Of a stretch of 64,000 nt of DNA, positions 33,316-46,348 are shown in pieces (position 1 is the stretch's first letter; each line of letters opens with the position of its first letter). Source of the stretch: Adiantum capillus-veneris. Lineage: Eukaryota > Streptophyta > Polypodiopsida > Polypodiales > Pteridaceae. Where the stretch lies: assembly GCA_014529385.2 (NCBI GenBank), contig CM043969.1:25933946-25997945 (forward strand). Reading direction: 5' to 3'. The position numbers and the translations under genes were made by a program. A model generated the notes under the pieces. That model was not told the DNA's origin. It searched no databases and worked only from the letters and a program-made list of their open reading frames with translations.

Positions 33316-35584
33316 TCCCTAGCCTTTGCTTCAAAAAACTTGGCGCGGCTATCGCTCCTGTGAGCCCGGCCCCCAGCGGGCGTCATGCCACATCAGCACC
33401 GACTGCGCATTGATCGCCAACCACTCCCATGAGAGCGTGCACCATCGGTGTTGCCCATCCATTCCAAAAGAGCCTCTAGGGCCCCGTCTTCATCAAGCTC
33501 AGAGCCCCGACGAAGCAGCACCATGCGGCGATAGCCATAGCCAATGAGATGGGGAGCTCTCTCTCCCCTTTACACACCCAACAAGGCTCATGAACCAACC
33601 TTTATAGGCTTCCCCTTGCTATGTATACTGCACATTGGGCTCATTGATGCCACATGGAACACTATGAGTAATCGACCTCCAAGGCCCTTATTTTTTTCCA
33701 AGTCTTTCTATCAAAAAAACCCCATAGACTCATTCCCACCCCACACTTCACAAGCCTGCTACATCCCGCTCTGGGGTGGGATTTTCAAGCCATAAGACCC
33801 GATCACAAGCTCATAGTTTTGGCTTCCTTCTATGCAATCCTTGCCACCTTTTTACTTTTCCAAGTCCACCTCACAAGGCCTTCAAAACACAATAAAATCA
33901 TCTCCAAGCACTCCTCAAACAACAATCCCAAACTTTGACCTGTGGTACCTCATTGACCGAGCATCCAATCAATGAACGTGACTTCCTACTAACTCCACAT
34001 GGCATGCTCTATTTTATTGAACCTTTTCAAGGCTCCAAACATGCCAGATAGCAGGATTCCCAATGCGGTCAACTCGGGCCATAATCGACCCTTGAAAAAT
34101 CTTCTAATGGCCATAGCTTGCAATTCAAAACTCCGATTTGCAATCTGAAAAGACAAGTATGCTCCATAATTCAAGCACTACAAGCCTATCCATCAACATA
34201 CACTTGGGCCACATGTCCCCAGCTGCTCTATCTGTCTAAGATCTGCTAAATCGTCTAACTTCAAACTGCAATATCTTCCACACGAGGGCTCCGTTTGACG
34301 AGCAGTTTGGACAGCATCTCAAACTCCACATCTTAGGGCACAAACATAGCATCTTGGGTACCTTTACCTGCTATCCGAATTGAGCCACTTTGGAGCACTT
34401 TTGGCCTATAAAGCCGCATCAATCATACATTCTCGTTGCCACTAGTCTGTCAAGGGACTTCATACCAGCTCTAGCCTTGTAACGGCTCCAATCCCGCCGA
34501 CACCAAAAGCGGGATGGAACCTTTGATAGGTCTCTAGGCCTACTAAAGTCAAAGCCTTTAAACAAGAAAAATTCTAGGGAATTCATCCTTACCATTGGCA
34601 ATGGTTTAGGTTCATAGCCCTAGAAGAGACCTAGTCCTATCTCGCAGTGGAAACGGGATCCTTAAAAAAAATTTCCGGCCCTCAATCTTCATCCTTTAGA
34701 TTAAGGTTTCCTTAGCCAACGCTTTTTCCCCTCTAACATATGTGAGGGCACAACCGCTGGTGGATCCCTCGTCCAAGTGAAGTTTCTAAACGTTTTAGTG
34801 CGCGGGAATGGATAGTTACCTGACTAATCAGGTCCACCCGTCCATGATTGACAACCTTAGTCAATCCCCACTTACCACCCCGCACTCACACATGATTTTA
34901 TTGTTGTTTAATTACTACCACATTCTTTCCACAATTTAAATAATGATTCCTTTTTAATTTTTCAACTGCATTTCCTTAAAGCAACCTTTTAAAACAGCAT
35001 TGAAGACATTCTTTCAGAAAATAGACATCTTTAAACTTAAGACAAGGTACTGTGATTTTAAGGTATCACTGACCAGTACTAACTTGTCTCAAGACCACCT
35101 ATACAAGGGTGAAAAACGGCACCCATTCCTTATTTATATAACCGGGGTGGAAAAAGTCTTCACCCAAAGTCCAGGCGCCCATACGCCAAAACCAGTTGCC
35201 CATACAACAGGGCTGTTCCTCTAGGATAAACTTAAAAGTACTATCCATAAACATAAACAAGCACGGGGTAAAGACTCCACACGTGCAGAGGTGACCGACT
35301 CCTCCATGATGGTATCTCCATCGTTACTCATTACCTGGAGTAAAAATATTTCCAAGGAATCAGAGGTGTCTTGGGACAAGGTGTCTTAAGGATGGTCAAA
35401 CATTTCCTTCCTATTTCAACCAGTAATAACCCAATCATTTCTTTCCTAATTACAATCATTGATCATGGGTTTCGTGTAAGTTACCTTCCTTTTTCAGCCA
35501 GTGTTTTCCTTCCTAACCCTTCGTATGCAATGCTTAACTTAAAATGAAATCTAAAAACTTATTAGTGGCATAATTGAAAACCAC

Positions 35585-35746
35585 CTGGGACTGGTCGTCC
35601 ATCTGTTGTGGGGCAGGTGCCCATAAACTCTCCTCTGTTGGCCTATGGCTAGGCCCTGCTTCATGGTCGTTAGTTGCTTTGTTGCGTTTGTTACTAGCAT
35701 CTTCATCTTCCGTCAAAGGGTTTCCCCTGGTTCTCTTGGGGGCCAT
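35585..35746 (-). CDS. LTR-borne putative gag exon 1 (solo LTR, distal copy), open
   Basis: 54 codons from ATG (35746) to a phase-0 donor CCCAG/GTGGTT. Begins MAPKRTRGNP, basic and NLS-like (KRTR, NKRNK), then NDHEAGPS and PTEESLW, ending QMDDQSQ. Without splicing it would stop after 71 codons at 35534. No stop or frameshift in this copy. Alternative: a short upstream ORF in the leader. Confidence 0.62.
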
Positions 35747-36099
35747 TTCGACAGTCTTATAAAAAGACTGAATCCATTAGAGGATGTATTGTATAGCATT
35801 TATTTTTCCTTGTTACCCAAAAATAAGGGTTTTGGACCTTGGTTAATTCTTTGGTATTTAGATAAATTTATTTCTTAATTTTTCTTATCCATTATATACA
35901 AAAATTGGTTACTTTTGACCAAAGTACGTCCCTAAAATATTTATCTAAGGCTAGGATAATTATAATAGATTCCCCAAATTATATTCCTTCTCTGGTATTG
36001 ATATCAAAGGGTTTCTATTTACTTTACTATATTCCCTTTTTTATTTTTCCCCAAAATTGTAGTAATTTTACTGGGATATATAGTTAAACTAATTTTCTA

Positions 36100-38540
36100 G
36101 TGGTAGCATAATAACCACAGGTTCCTTGAAGTCTAATAAACCTTTGATAAAGATCTCAATTCAATTTAAGTCTATTTACTAATTTCCCTATTTAAATTCC
36201 TCAAAAAAGAGAGTATTTTAGCTAGAGTAATTAGCTAGATTAATTTTCTGGATTTCTCCTAATTATCACGGGTTTTTGAACACCTGATTTACCCCTAATA
36301 ATTATATGGAAAGATTTGAATTCCATTCACTAATTTCCCCTATTAAAATTTCTCAAAAAACAGAGTATTTTAGCTAAGATAATTAGCTAAATTAACTTTC
36401 TGAACTTCTCCTAACTACTTTCAGAAAATAGACATCGTTAAACTTAAGACAAGGTACTGTAATTTTAAGGTATCACTGACCAGTACTAACTTGTCTCAAG
36501 ACCACCTATACAAGGGTGAAAAACAGCACCCATTCCTTATTTATATAATCGGGGTGGAAAAAGTCTTCACCCAAAGTCCGGGCGCCCATACGCCAAAACC
36601 AGTTGCCCATACAACCGGGCGGTTCCTCTAGGATAAACTTAAAAGTACTATCCATAAACATAAACAAGCACGGGGTAAAGACTCCACACGTGCAGAGGTG
36701 ACCGACTCCTCCATGATGGTATCTCCATTGTTACTCATTACCTGGAGTAAAAATATTTCCAAGGAATCAAAGGTGTCTTGAGACAAGGTGTCTTAAGGAT
36801 GGTCAAACATTTCCTTCCTATTTCAACCAGTAATAACCCAATCATTTCTTTCCTAATTACAATCATTGATCGTGGGTTTCGTGTAAGTTACCTTCCTTTT
36901 TCAGCCAGTGTTTTCCTTCCTAACCCTTCATATGCAATGCTTAACTTAAAATGAAATCTAAAAGCTTATTAGTGGCATAATTGAAAACCACCTAGGACTG
37001 GTCGTCCATCTGCTGTGGGGCAGGTGCCCGTAAACTCTCCTCTGTTGGCCTATGGCTAGGCCCTGCTTCACGGTCGTTAGTTGCTTTGTTGCGTTTGTTA
37101 CTAGCATCTTCATCTTCCGTCAAAGGGTTTCCCCTGGTTCTCTTGGGGGCCATTTTGGCAGCCTAATAAAAAGACTTAATCCATTAGAGAATTTATTGTA
37201 TAACATTTATTTTTCCTTGTTACCCAAAAATAAGGGTTTTGGACATTGGTTAATTCTTTGGTATTTAGATAGTTTTATTTCTTAATTTTTCTTATCCATT
37301 ATATACAAAAATTGGTTACTTTTGACCAAAGTACGTCCCTAAACTATTTATCTAAGGTTAGGATAATTATAATAGATTCCCCAAAGTATATTCCTTCTCT
37401 GGTATTGATATCAAAGGGTTCTATTTACTTTACTATATTCCCTTTTTTATTTTTTCCCAAAATTGTAGTAATTTTACTGGGATATATAGTTAAACTAATT
37501 TTCTAGTGGTAGCATAATTACCACAGGTTTCTTGAGGTCTAATAAACCTTTGATAAAGATCTCAATTCAATATAAGTCTATTTACTAATTTCCCCTATTT
37601 AAATTCCTCAAAAAAGAGGGTATTTTAGCTAGAGTAATTAGCTAGATTAATTTTCTGGATTTCTCCTAATTATCACTGGTTTTTGAACACCTGATTTACC
37701 CCTCATAATTATATGGAAGGATTTGAATTCCATTTACTAATTTTCTCCTATTAAAATTCCTCAAAAAATAGGGTATTTTAGCTAAGATAATTAGCTAAAT
37801 TAACTTTCTGAACTTATCTTAATTATCACAGGTTATTGAACATCTGATTAACCACTGATAATTATATGGAAACATTTGAATTCTATTTACTAATTTTTCC
37901 TATTAAAATTGTTCAAAAAACAGAGTAAGTTAGCTACAATAATTAGCTAACTTAACTCTCTGAACTTCTCCTAATTATCATAGTTACTGGAACACTCAAT
38001 TAATCAGTGATAATTATATGGAAGCATTTGAATTCCATTTACTAATTTCCCCTATTAAAATGTCTCAAGAAACAGGGTATTTTAGATAAGATAATTATCT
38101 AAATTATTTTTCTGAACTTCTCCTAATTATCACGGGTTATTGAACACCTAATTAACTATTGATAATTATATGGAAGCATTTGAATTCCATTTACTAATTT
38201 CCCCTATTAAAATTTCTCAAAAAACTGGGTATTTTAGCTAAAATAATTATCTAAATTAACTTTCTAAACTTATCCTAATTATCACAGGTTATTGAACACT
38301 TGATTAACCACTAATAATTATATGGAAGCATTTGAATTCCATTTACTAATTTCCCCTATTAAAATTACTCAAAAACAGGGTATTTTAGTTAAAATAATTA
38401 GCTAAATTAACTCTCTGAACTTCTCCTAATTATCACAGGTTATTGAACACCTAATTAACCAGTGATAATTATATGGAAGCATTTGAATTCCATTTACTAA
38501 TTTCCCCTATTAAAATGGCTCAAAAAACCAAGTATTTAGG
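36100..38540. repeat. AT-rich tandem array, about 152-bp unit, in solo LTR
   Basis: TTTGAATTCCATTTACTAATTTC recurs near 38030, 38182, 38334 and 38485, a spacing of 151-152 bp. About 5-6 homogeneous units lie at 37700-38540, with more diverged ones upstream. The unit is homologous in plan, but only partly in sequence, to the arrays in LTRs A and C. Confidence 0.88.
36992..37153 (-). pseudogene. LTR-borne putative gag exon 1 (solo LTR, proximal copy)
   Basis: Also 162 bp, nearly identical to 35585-35746. The last codon before the donor is TAG instead of CAG, and His has become Arg in DREAGPS. Confidence 0.6.
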
Positions 38541-38978
38541 CCTAATTAATTAGGAAAACTTCTCAGAAAATAATAGGATAATTTTCCTAGATTAACAACT
38601 GTCTAATGTATCTCTGATAAATAATTCAATTTAATCTAATCCTAATTAATATTTTTACTATTAATTCATGGCTAAATTGGCTAATTCCAACCCTAATATG
38701 AGAGGATAAATAATTAGCTTAGTATTACTAAGATTAATTATAATAATCAGCAGAGATTTATTAATTTAAAGAGGTTTAAGAAGCATATATAGGCCTAATC
38801 TTTGATTAATTAATCATTTATCTTAATCTAACCTTACTATTTGAGAGGGATTAGGTTAATTACCTGTTAGGCTAATCAATTAGAGACTTAACTCTAATGA
38901 TTTCTGCATAGTGTTTCTCCCTAGATGAGAGAGAAATTCTCAAGGCTCCGAGTCTAACAAAATATGAAGAGAATGATC

Positions 38979-38988
38979 CTATTTATAG
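38979..38988 (-). promoter_or_regulatory. TATA box of the solo LTR
   Basis: CTATAAATAG on the minus strand, about 475 bp into the LTR, followed by the conserved GACTCGGAGCCTTGA (near 38945). Probably still a promoter in form; activity unknown. Confidence 0.65.
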
Positions 38989-39734
38989 CTTTTCCTGGGC
39001 ATCTGGCAGCTTTTGGCAGCTTTCCCCTAGTCCAAGCAACCCCCCAGGCTGAAATTTGCGCATTTTTTTGCCATCACTGCCCCTGGAAAGTTTCCACAGC
39101 TTCCACACTCACCCCATACCTTCCAGAATTTGCCTGTTTGATTTTTGCAGATTTTCCATGATGAAATTTGGAATTTTCTATTTAACTCTAGAACCTTAGT
39201 GTAAAGAAGTCTTTGCTAATGATTAAAATGAACCCATCCAATTTTTGTTATTAATTAAATTTCTACGGTAATTTTCCAGGTCCCGTAACTGTTCCCATTT
39301 TTATCGGAATCAGATTCTGAAAATTTCTAGACATAGTAAAGCTCTGCTTATAATTCCAAAAATACCAAAATTAATAGTGTTTGGAGTCTTGCAATAGTAT
39401 TTTCCATTAAGTTTTTCAAGCTTAGTACAGTTTTGAAGGTTTCGTAAGCTCGAAACCTTACAAGCCTTCTGCATTGCACCTGCTTGTAGCCTTTTCCTAG
39501 CATTGCACGCTTTCTAGCTTGGACCAACTTTGGTTGCACCATCATTGCCCACCCCCCTAGTTGAAAAATTATGTTCAACCACATATAGGCTTATTGCACT
39601 AAAAAATTGCACACCACACACTCTGTACACCACCAAAACATCTAACATATGCACAAAAATTGGCTCTATTACCCGCCGCCTTTGTTCAAGTGGGTTGCTT
39701 AACCCCCTACTTTACCTATCATCATCTGCCTGGG

Positions 39735-40816
39735 TCAAACACCTTGCACTGATCTCTTCCACCCACCTATAACAACTTTGCATAATGCCACACCAAGGCA
39801 CCTAACCAACCGCATATCCAAACTGCAAGCAGCATACTTCTTACCACCCCATGCACCCATTGGCATACTGCCCACTCGCAACAAATCATCTCCAAACACA
39901 TCAACGCTCTCATCAGGCAAGGACATACCTGACCCACCCTCCCAACCATGTAAAGCTAGATCCTTATCCAAAAAATCTTGTACCTGTTTAACAACCCACT
40001 AGACGACCACTTTTATCAGCATCTCTTTCAACCACCACTCACAAATCTCCTTGGAAATCTTGTACAACACCTTGGAATCTGCATCACCTGTCATAGAGTA
40101 CACTAGTTGCATAGGAATCCCCTCTATCCTTGGCTCCATACTTTCTTTCTCACCTACCATGCACTCAATTCCAGCATCATCAAGCTCTTCCTTGTCAACC
40201 GGCCCTTCAAGGTTGATTAGCACTATCTACTTGTCAGCTGCAATCACTTGCTCCTTAAGCACATGCTCCATTTCTATTGGTTCATCCTCATCTTCTTCCA
40301 TAGGCACAAATACTTTATCCTTCCTGGAGAAACTATGCACCTGTTGCACCACCATGGCACACTCCTCTGCCACTTTCATCAACATGGCCATTAGCATGAC
40401 ACCACACATCACCTTTACCTGCTCTTCACGAGTATGTCTAGACCGCTCCACTTGGTCTTTATCATGCATTTTGGCTTGCACTTCCTGCTTCTCCTTGCAT
40501 ACATTCACTATGTCTCCACTCACATGCAAGACATTGAACTCATCATACCTAGATTGGGAGGACTCAATCTCCCAACTCGTGTCTACATCCATAGAGCTAC
40601 TGTCACTCGGCTCAGTCTCCTCTTTCGTCTTTAGCTCGGGAATCTCCTTTAGCTTTACCGCTTTGATCTTGTTTGCAAACCATACTTTTTGGCCTTTACC
40701 ACACTTCAATGGAGCTTCAACAATCGCACCTTAACTCAACAGCACATCCTTTGTCCACTTTGGAACCATTTGCACTTCCTCCACAATTGGAGCCGCTCTA
40801 GCTGGCATCCTCGGCA
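39735..40816 (-). pseudogene. Element D second reading frame, unknown function
   Basis: About 360 codons downstream of gag, in three blocks split by stops near 40730, 40226 and 39998. The first block (40709-40227) is highly charged: AVKLKEIPELKTKEE, SSSMDVDTSWE, HDKDQVERSRHTREEQVK, and an acidic MEEDEDEPIEMEH. The second (40223-39999) has EGPVDKEELDDAGIECM and ICEWWLKEMLIK. The third (39971-39735) has DLALHGWEGG. No protease, RT or integrase motif. I do not recognise it. The opposite strand is also open at 40051-40734, but only the minus strand agrees with gag. Confidence 0.55.
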
Positions 40817-41059
40817 TAGGAACCATCATGTCTCTCTATAGCCAAAGAAACCTTGGTTCTTCTCGCAGTTACAATTCTCTTTGCACCAGTGGTGGCTCGA
40901 CTACCACCTATTGTCTCTTCATACGACACCGGGCCATCTATCTCTACCTTGTCACGCACTTCTTCATGAGGCAATCCATGAATCTACTCAACTTTAAAAA
41001 TTCCAACATTCTCTGCAACAGTTACCTTCCATCAACGGTCCCCAAAGGGCTTCAAACTC

Positions 41060-41400
41060 CTATATAAACGCTTGAAAATTTGCTTCCAAGCTTTGCTTCA
41101 ACCTGTCCAGCTTTCTCTTCACTTCGTCCAGCTGCACATCTGCTACATATCTGCTTTGAAAAGCAACCTCTAGGGCTTCACAGTCACTCTTTTCTTCATC
41201 ATGTAGGCCATCAAACCATAGCCTTGCTTTACCATGAACTAGGAGCAGGAACACCTATATCGCACCTTATCCTCTCGATAAAGCGCTTTCCAACATGAAA
41301 AATCCATAAACTTGAAGCCATGTTTTTGCATTTTTGACCCCAGTGAAAGTGGGAAATCCGGTCCACGCCATCGCTAGTAGCACTTTCTCTTCAAAGGCCG
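41060..41400 (-). pseudogene. Element D gag (retrotransposon gag domain)
   Basis: MAWTGFPTFTGVKNAKTWLQVY is followed, after stops near 41290, by FLLLVHGKARLWFDGL, CEALEVAFQSRYV and LKQSLEANFQAFI, the Retrotrans_gag layout (hydrophobic-G-x-A-x-x-W ... W/L-x-x-L-x-x-x-F-x-x-R). It is the only retroelement domain I can find in D, and it fixes the element on the minus strand. Confidence 0.78.
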
Positions 41401-42111
41401 CACCTTTGGCATTGCCCAAATCAGCGCTTTGTCTTTAACTAGGAGCATCAGTCAATGGGGGCACTAGAAGATGGAGAGGGGGAATTGGGGAACACACCTG
41501 GCACAAAAAGATTGTCTCTCTATAGCCCAGGGCATACACAACATTCCAATCCACTAGAGTTCACCTTTGAAACTCTCAACACACGCTAGCAGGCCACCAC
41601 CCGCACACACACCGATGCACAAACGCACACACACTCAACTAGCCAAGCATTTCACTGCTTGCTTCACACCACACACCGCTACCGCACACGAAACCACACT
41701 CTCACTTCCATTCCGCATAGAAAGAAGGGGCACAGGGGGCACACACATTCGCACCGGCACCGCGCACACAAGCAGAAGAAGTAGAGAAGGAGGGTCAGGG
41801 GAAACGATGCGAGAGAAACAAAATGGGGGATTCATTACTGCTCAAACACTCTTTACAACTCATTTACATCATACGATGCACCCACATGGTCACTGGGCAA
41901 GAAAACACATATTTGGGGCTTTGCAGGCACACATCTGTGCATAAAATAGTCAATCCAAGAACTCACACATACACTCTATCTTGGCTCTCTGCAGTCTCAC
42001 CGGCTCAAGGCCCTGGCAAGAAGCCCACTCTGGCAAAAAGCATGAAAAATGGCTCAATTTTGACATTTATAGGGGTGCCCCTTTCAATATGGGCATCTCG
42101 GCTCTGATTGG

Positions 42112-42783
42112 TCCACCTTGCACCTCAATTTGGCATTCTATCTTGAAAAATAAAAACTATGATGAGTGGAAACAAGAACTTGTATACACTAGCTAGTAGG
42201 AAAGTGGTTGCTAAGGTCATATCGCATCTTGAACTGTAACTATGTGAGCAGCTATGACATTGCTAAGTCCTAGAACCTTTTGTATCTTTTGGCTCCTCAA
42301 GGCAGAGATTGTACTTGAGGCTCCTTATAAATTCATTTCTGAGTTAATTTAAATTATCTCCACTCACAATTGTGAGTATGAAAAAAACGATTTTACCATT
42401 ATTTTCCTTGCTCAAATTAATGACAAGCTTTTAATGGTTTTTATTTGTCCACCTTGCACCTCAATTTGGCATTCTATCTTGAAAAATAAAAACTATGATG
42501 AGTGGAAACAAGAACTTGTATACACTAGCTAGTAGGAAAGTGGTTGCTAAGGTCATATCGCATCTTGAACTGTAACTATGTGAGCAGCTATGACATTGCT
42601 AAGTCCTAGAACCTTTTGTATCTTTTGGCTCCTCAAGGCAGAGATTGTACTTGAGGCTCCTTATAAATTCATTTCTGAGTTAATTTAAATTATCTCCACT
42701 CACAATTGTGAGTATGAAAAAAACGATTTTACCATTATTTTCCTTGCTCAAATTAATGACAAGCTTTTAATGGTTTTTATTTG
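42112..42783. repeat. Exact tandem duplication of 336 bp
   Basis: Units 42112-42447 and 42448-42783 read identical base for base. The first 25 bp (TCCACCTTGCACCTCAATTTGG...) are D LTR sequence and the rest is foreign, so the duplication happened after a foreign insertion. An assembly artefact is possible. Confidence 0.92.
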
Positions 42784-43003
42784 TGTACAACATCTATCAC
42801 AGTGACTGTACTAACCTTATAAATTCTTTTGATAATATAGAATAATAAGGAGTAGTGAGGAATTCTAATCCTCACGTTGAGCTTCACCAATACTCTATGT
42901 TTTCTCTTCTTCTGCTCTCACTCTATACACACCATGCACTCTACAAGTGTTTTCAGAGCCAAAGGTTGTGGTGCGACTCCTCTCTCATCGTTGAAGTAGC
43001 TGC
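42784..43003 (+). repeat. Copia-like LTR end and leader remnant
   Basis: ACTCTACAAGTGTTTTCAGAGCCAAAGG near 42938-42966 resembles a copia LTR end followed by a decayed iMet primer-binding site (TGGTATCAGAGC). Just upstream, KNKNYDEWKQEL (within 42137-42190) resembles a copia gag start. Absent from the sister LTR. Confidence 0.45.
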
Positions 43004-43245
43004 ATTTGGATTCATCTGCTCTCTATCTCCTTTTTTTGCACTGGAGGGGGGGTGCACTAGAAATATCATTAGTGCCCGTTGCCATTATTTTTTATTTTAT
43101 TTCTTCTCCCTTATTTTCCACTCTTTGGGAGGCTTCCTCTTACACTGCTCCCTTGAACTCCTTTTTTGACTCTTTGACCGACTCTTTTGGCCACTTTTGG
43201 CTCACTCAAACCCCCATTTGGTCCTGTTCATTTATCTGGCCTTGG

Positions 43246-43382
<137 letters not shown>

Positions 43383-43504
43383 ACCTGCTTTGCTTGGCCT
43401 TGGAATGGCCCCTCCTATCCTTTGCACATGGCGGACCCCTTGGGCTTCCTTTTAATTGTCTCTCTCTCCTCTATTGCATAGGACTCCTCCCTTCTATGGT
43501 CAAG

Positions 43505-43528
43505 ACCACTAGCGATATCGCTAGTGGT
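43505..43528. promoter_or_regulatory. Perfect 24-bp palindrome, core AGCGATATCGCT
   Basis: In the right LTR of D. The partner near 43054-43075 has decayed (AGAAATATCATT). See paired sites at 32957 and 33292. Confidence 0.45.
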
Positions 43529-44503
43529 GCACTGGCCTTTGCTTCAAAAAACTTGGCGGGGCTTCCACCTGTGTGAACCCAGCCCCCAGCGGGTGTCATG
43601 CCACGTAAGCACCGACTCCACGTGCCACGTTGTGAGTAATCACCCTTAATTTTTTCCAAGCCTTCTATCCAGAAAAACCCCCATAGACTCATTCCCCCCC
43701 ACTTCACAAGCCTGCTACATCCCGCTTCAGGGTTGGATTTTCAAGCCGTAGCAGCCGCCCAATATCATAGTTCTGGATTTGTTCTATGCAATCCTCACCA
43801 CCTTTTTACTTTTTGAGGTCCACCTCACAAGGCTGCCAAAACACAAGAAAATCATCTGCAAGCACTCCTCAAACAACAATCCCAAACTTTGACATGTGGT
43901 AGCTCGCTGATCGAGCATCCGATTGATGAGCCATGACATCTTACTAAGTACACATGGAATGCTCTATCTTTATAAACCTTGTGGAGGCTCCAAAGATTCC
44001 AAATGGAATGATTCCCAATGCGATCGACTTGGCCCATAACCGACCCAATGAAAATCTTTTAATGGCCATAACTTGCAATCCGAAACTCCAATCCGCAATC
44101 TGAAATGACAGGTATGTACATAATTCAAGCACTACATGTCTATCCACTGATATACACTTGGGCCTCCTATCCCCAGTTGCCTTGCCCGTCTCAGATCTAT
44201 TGAATCTTTCTAACTTAACACTGCAATATCTTCCACAGGAGGGCTGTGTTTGATGAGACAAATATCTTCCAGCTTGCATAGCATCGCAAACTCCATATCT
44301 TAGGGCACAAATATAGCATCTTGGGTACCTTTACATGCTATCCCAATTGAGCCATTTTGCCTAAAAAACTGCATCAAGAATAAATTCTCGCTGCCACTAG
44401 TCTGCCCAAGGACTTCATACCCACTCTAGCCTTCTGCACTGCACCTGCTTATAACCTTTTCCTAGCATTGCACACTTTCCAACTTGGACCAACTTTTTCT
44501 ACA

Positions 44504-44729
44504 CCAACAGTTGACAAAGACTCTTTCATCATTGGTCACATTTATTCGTATATGTAAGAGGCCTTACAAAAACTAGGAGATCATGTTGGCTTTGGTGCAA
44601 AGGAAAAAGCTACCATAATCACAATTGCTAACAAGTGATGGGTGCATTTGCATACGCCGTTGCATGGTGTGACATTTGTATTGGATCCTAAATTCCAAAT
44701 GAATCAACAGCCAACCAAAAAATAAATAA
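44504..44729 (+). pseudogene. hAT transposase piece 5: C-terminal catalytic region
   Basis: Reads VDKDSFIIGHIYSYM, EKATIITIAN and LHTPLHGVTFVLDPKFQMN, the conserved hAT stretch (IY..M ... RW ... LHxPLHxAxxxLxPxF). It directly continues piece 4 once element D is removed. After QQPTKK it is cut by the short-LTR element at 44730. The dimerisation region that should follow is not found in the window. Confidence 0.88.
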
Positions 44730-44890
44730 TGACATGTGCTTCCAAGGGTAGGACCAGGTAGGGCCAAGCGCTAGGACGGACATGCAATCAAGGGGGTCTC
44801 TATGTTTAGCAGGCCAAGGGTCTATATAGAGCATGGCTAGGTGGAGATTAGCATGTTTCAGTTCCCTATGCCTTTCACTGGTATTAGAGC
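44730..44890 (+). mobile_element. Short-LTR (TRIM-like) remnant: 148-bp LTR plus PBS
   Basis: LTR TGACATGTGC ... CCTTTCA (44730-44877) with a TATA-like CTATATAG (44822-44829), followed at 44879 by TGGTATTAGAGC, one mismatch from the iMet primer-binding site. The second LTR is not seen. The LTR is too short for a normal copia element, hence TRIM-like. Confidence 0.6.
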
Positions 44891-44942
44891 AAGGTGGAGA
44901 GGAAGAAGAAGTGTGGAGCCATGGTGGAGGAGAAGGCATGGA

Positions 44943-45693
<751 letters not shown>

Positions 45694-46186
45694 AGGACGG
45701 CACCCATTACTTATTTATAAAAACCGGGGTGGAAAAGACATCACCCAAAGTCCGGGTGCCCATAATCCAACCAATTGCCAATACAACCGGGCGGTTCCTC
45801 CAGGATAAAAACGGCATCCTAAGTAGTATCGATAAACATACACATGTACGGGGTAAAGACTCCACGTACACGGAGGTAATTGACTCATCCATGGCTAACT
45901 CACCATCATTACTCATTACCTGGAGTAAAAATATGTGAAAGAATCAGAGGTGTCTTGAGAGAAGCTATCTCAAGGATGATCAATCATTCTTTCCTAAGTC
46001 AACCAGTCTTAGCCCAAACATTTCTTTCCTAATTACAAACAATGCTTGTTGGTTTCTTGGAAGTTACCTTTCGTTTCCGACCAATTATTTCTTTTCTGAT
46101 TCCTACTCACTCCTTACGTATGCAATGTTAACTTATAAAAGAACTTAAACTATCTAAAAACTTAGTTGAATTAATGGAAAACCCAC

Positions 46187-46348
46187 GTGGGCCTGATCAG
46201 CCATCTATTTCTGCGCTAGCGCCTGAAGACTCTCCTCCGTAGGCCTCCTACTAGGCCCAGCCTCATGGTCACGGGACGCCCTAGTCCTCTTGTGAGTTGT
46301 ATCTTCCTCATCGGACTGAGGATTTCCTCGGGTCCTCTTTGTAGCCAT
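46187..46348 (-). pseudogene. LTR-borne putative gag exon 1 (copy in C)
   Basis: 162 bp, starts MATKRTRGNP, keeps DEEDTTHKRTRA, RDHEAGPS and PTEESLQA. One TAG at codon 48. Donor CCCAC/GTGGGT, with the last exon base changed from G to C. Length is conserved despite many substitutions. Confidence 0.6.

Larger units (their letters stand above)
35011..37824. repeat. 1407-bp tandem duplication inside the solo LTR
   Basis: CTTTCAGAAAATAGACATC begins at 35011 and 36418. The two units are highly alike throughout, with few substitutions and small indels, so the duplication is more recent than the divergence of the LTR family. Chromovirus A and C LTRs have a single unit. Confidence 0.93.
34478..39462 (-). 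mobile_element. Chromovirus solo LTR, 4985 bp, TSD AGCCT
   Basis: Bounded by TGTAACGG ... ACCTTACA with a perfect 5-bp duplication AGCCT (34473-34477 and 39463-39467). The sister D LTR reads uninterrupted at the same place (44427). No internal domain remains, so it is the product of LTR-LTR recombination. The same terminus occurs at 8622 and 48472. It contains a 1407-bp internal tandem duplication (35011-36417 and 36418-37824), hence two copies of the exon-1 segment, and a long array of 152-bp repeats. Confidence 0.96.
32084..39541 (-). repeat. 3' LTR of element D (contains MITE and solo LTR)
   Basis: Plus-strand start TGCTCTCTTCACACCAC and end GGTTGCACCA. On the minus strand the PPT-like GGGGGGTGGGCAATGA directly precedes its TGGTGC start. 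Own sequence is 32084-32341, 32664-34477 and 39463-39541. Plus-strand frames such as 32869-33363 are chance openings. Confidence 0.82.

Noticed and set aside
32840-33550. Plus-strand frames of up to 164 codons in the left LTR of D
   Set aside because: The homologous right LTR does not keep these frames, and the sequence is LTR, not coding.
40051-40734. 227-codon plus-strand frame in element D
   Set aside because: Ser/Thr/Cys-rich shadow of the charged minus-strand frame; gag lies on the minus strand, so that strand is preferred.
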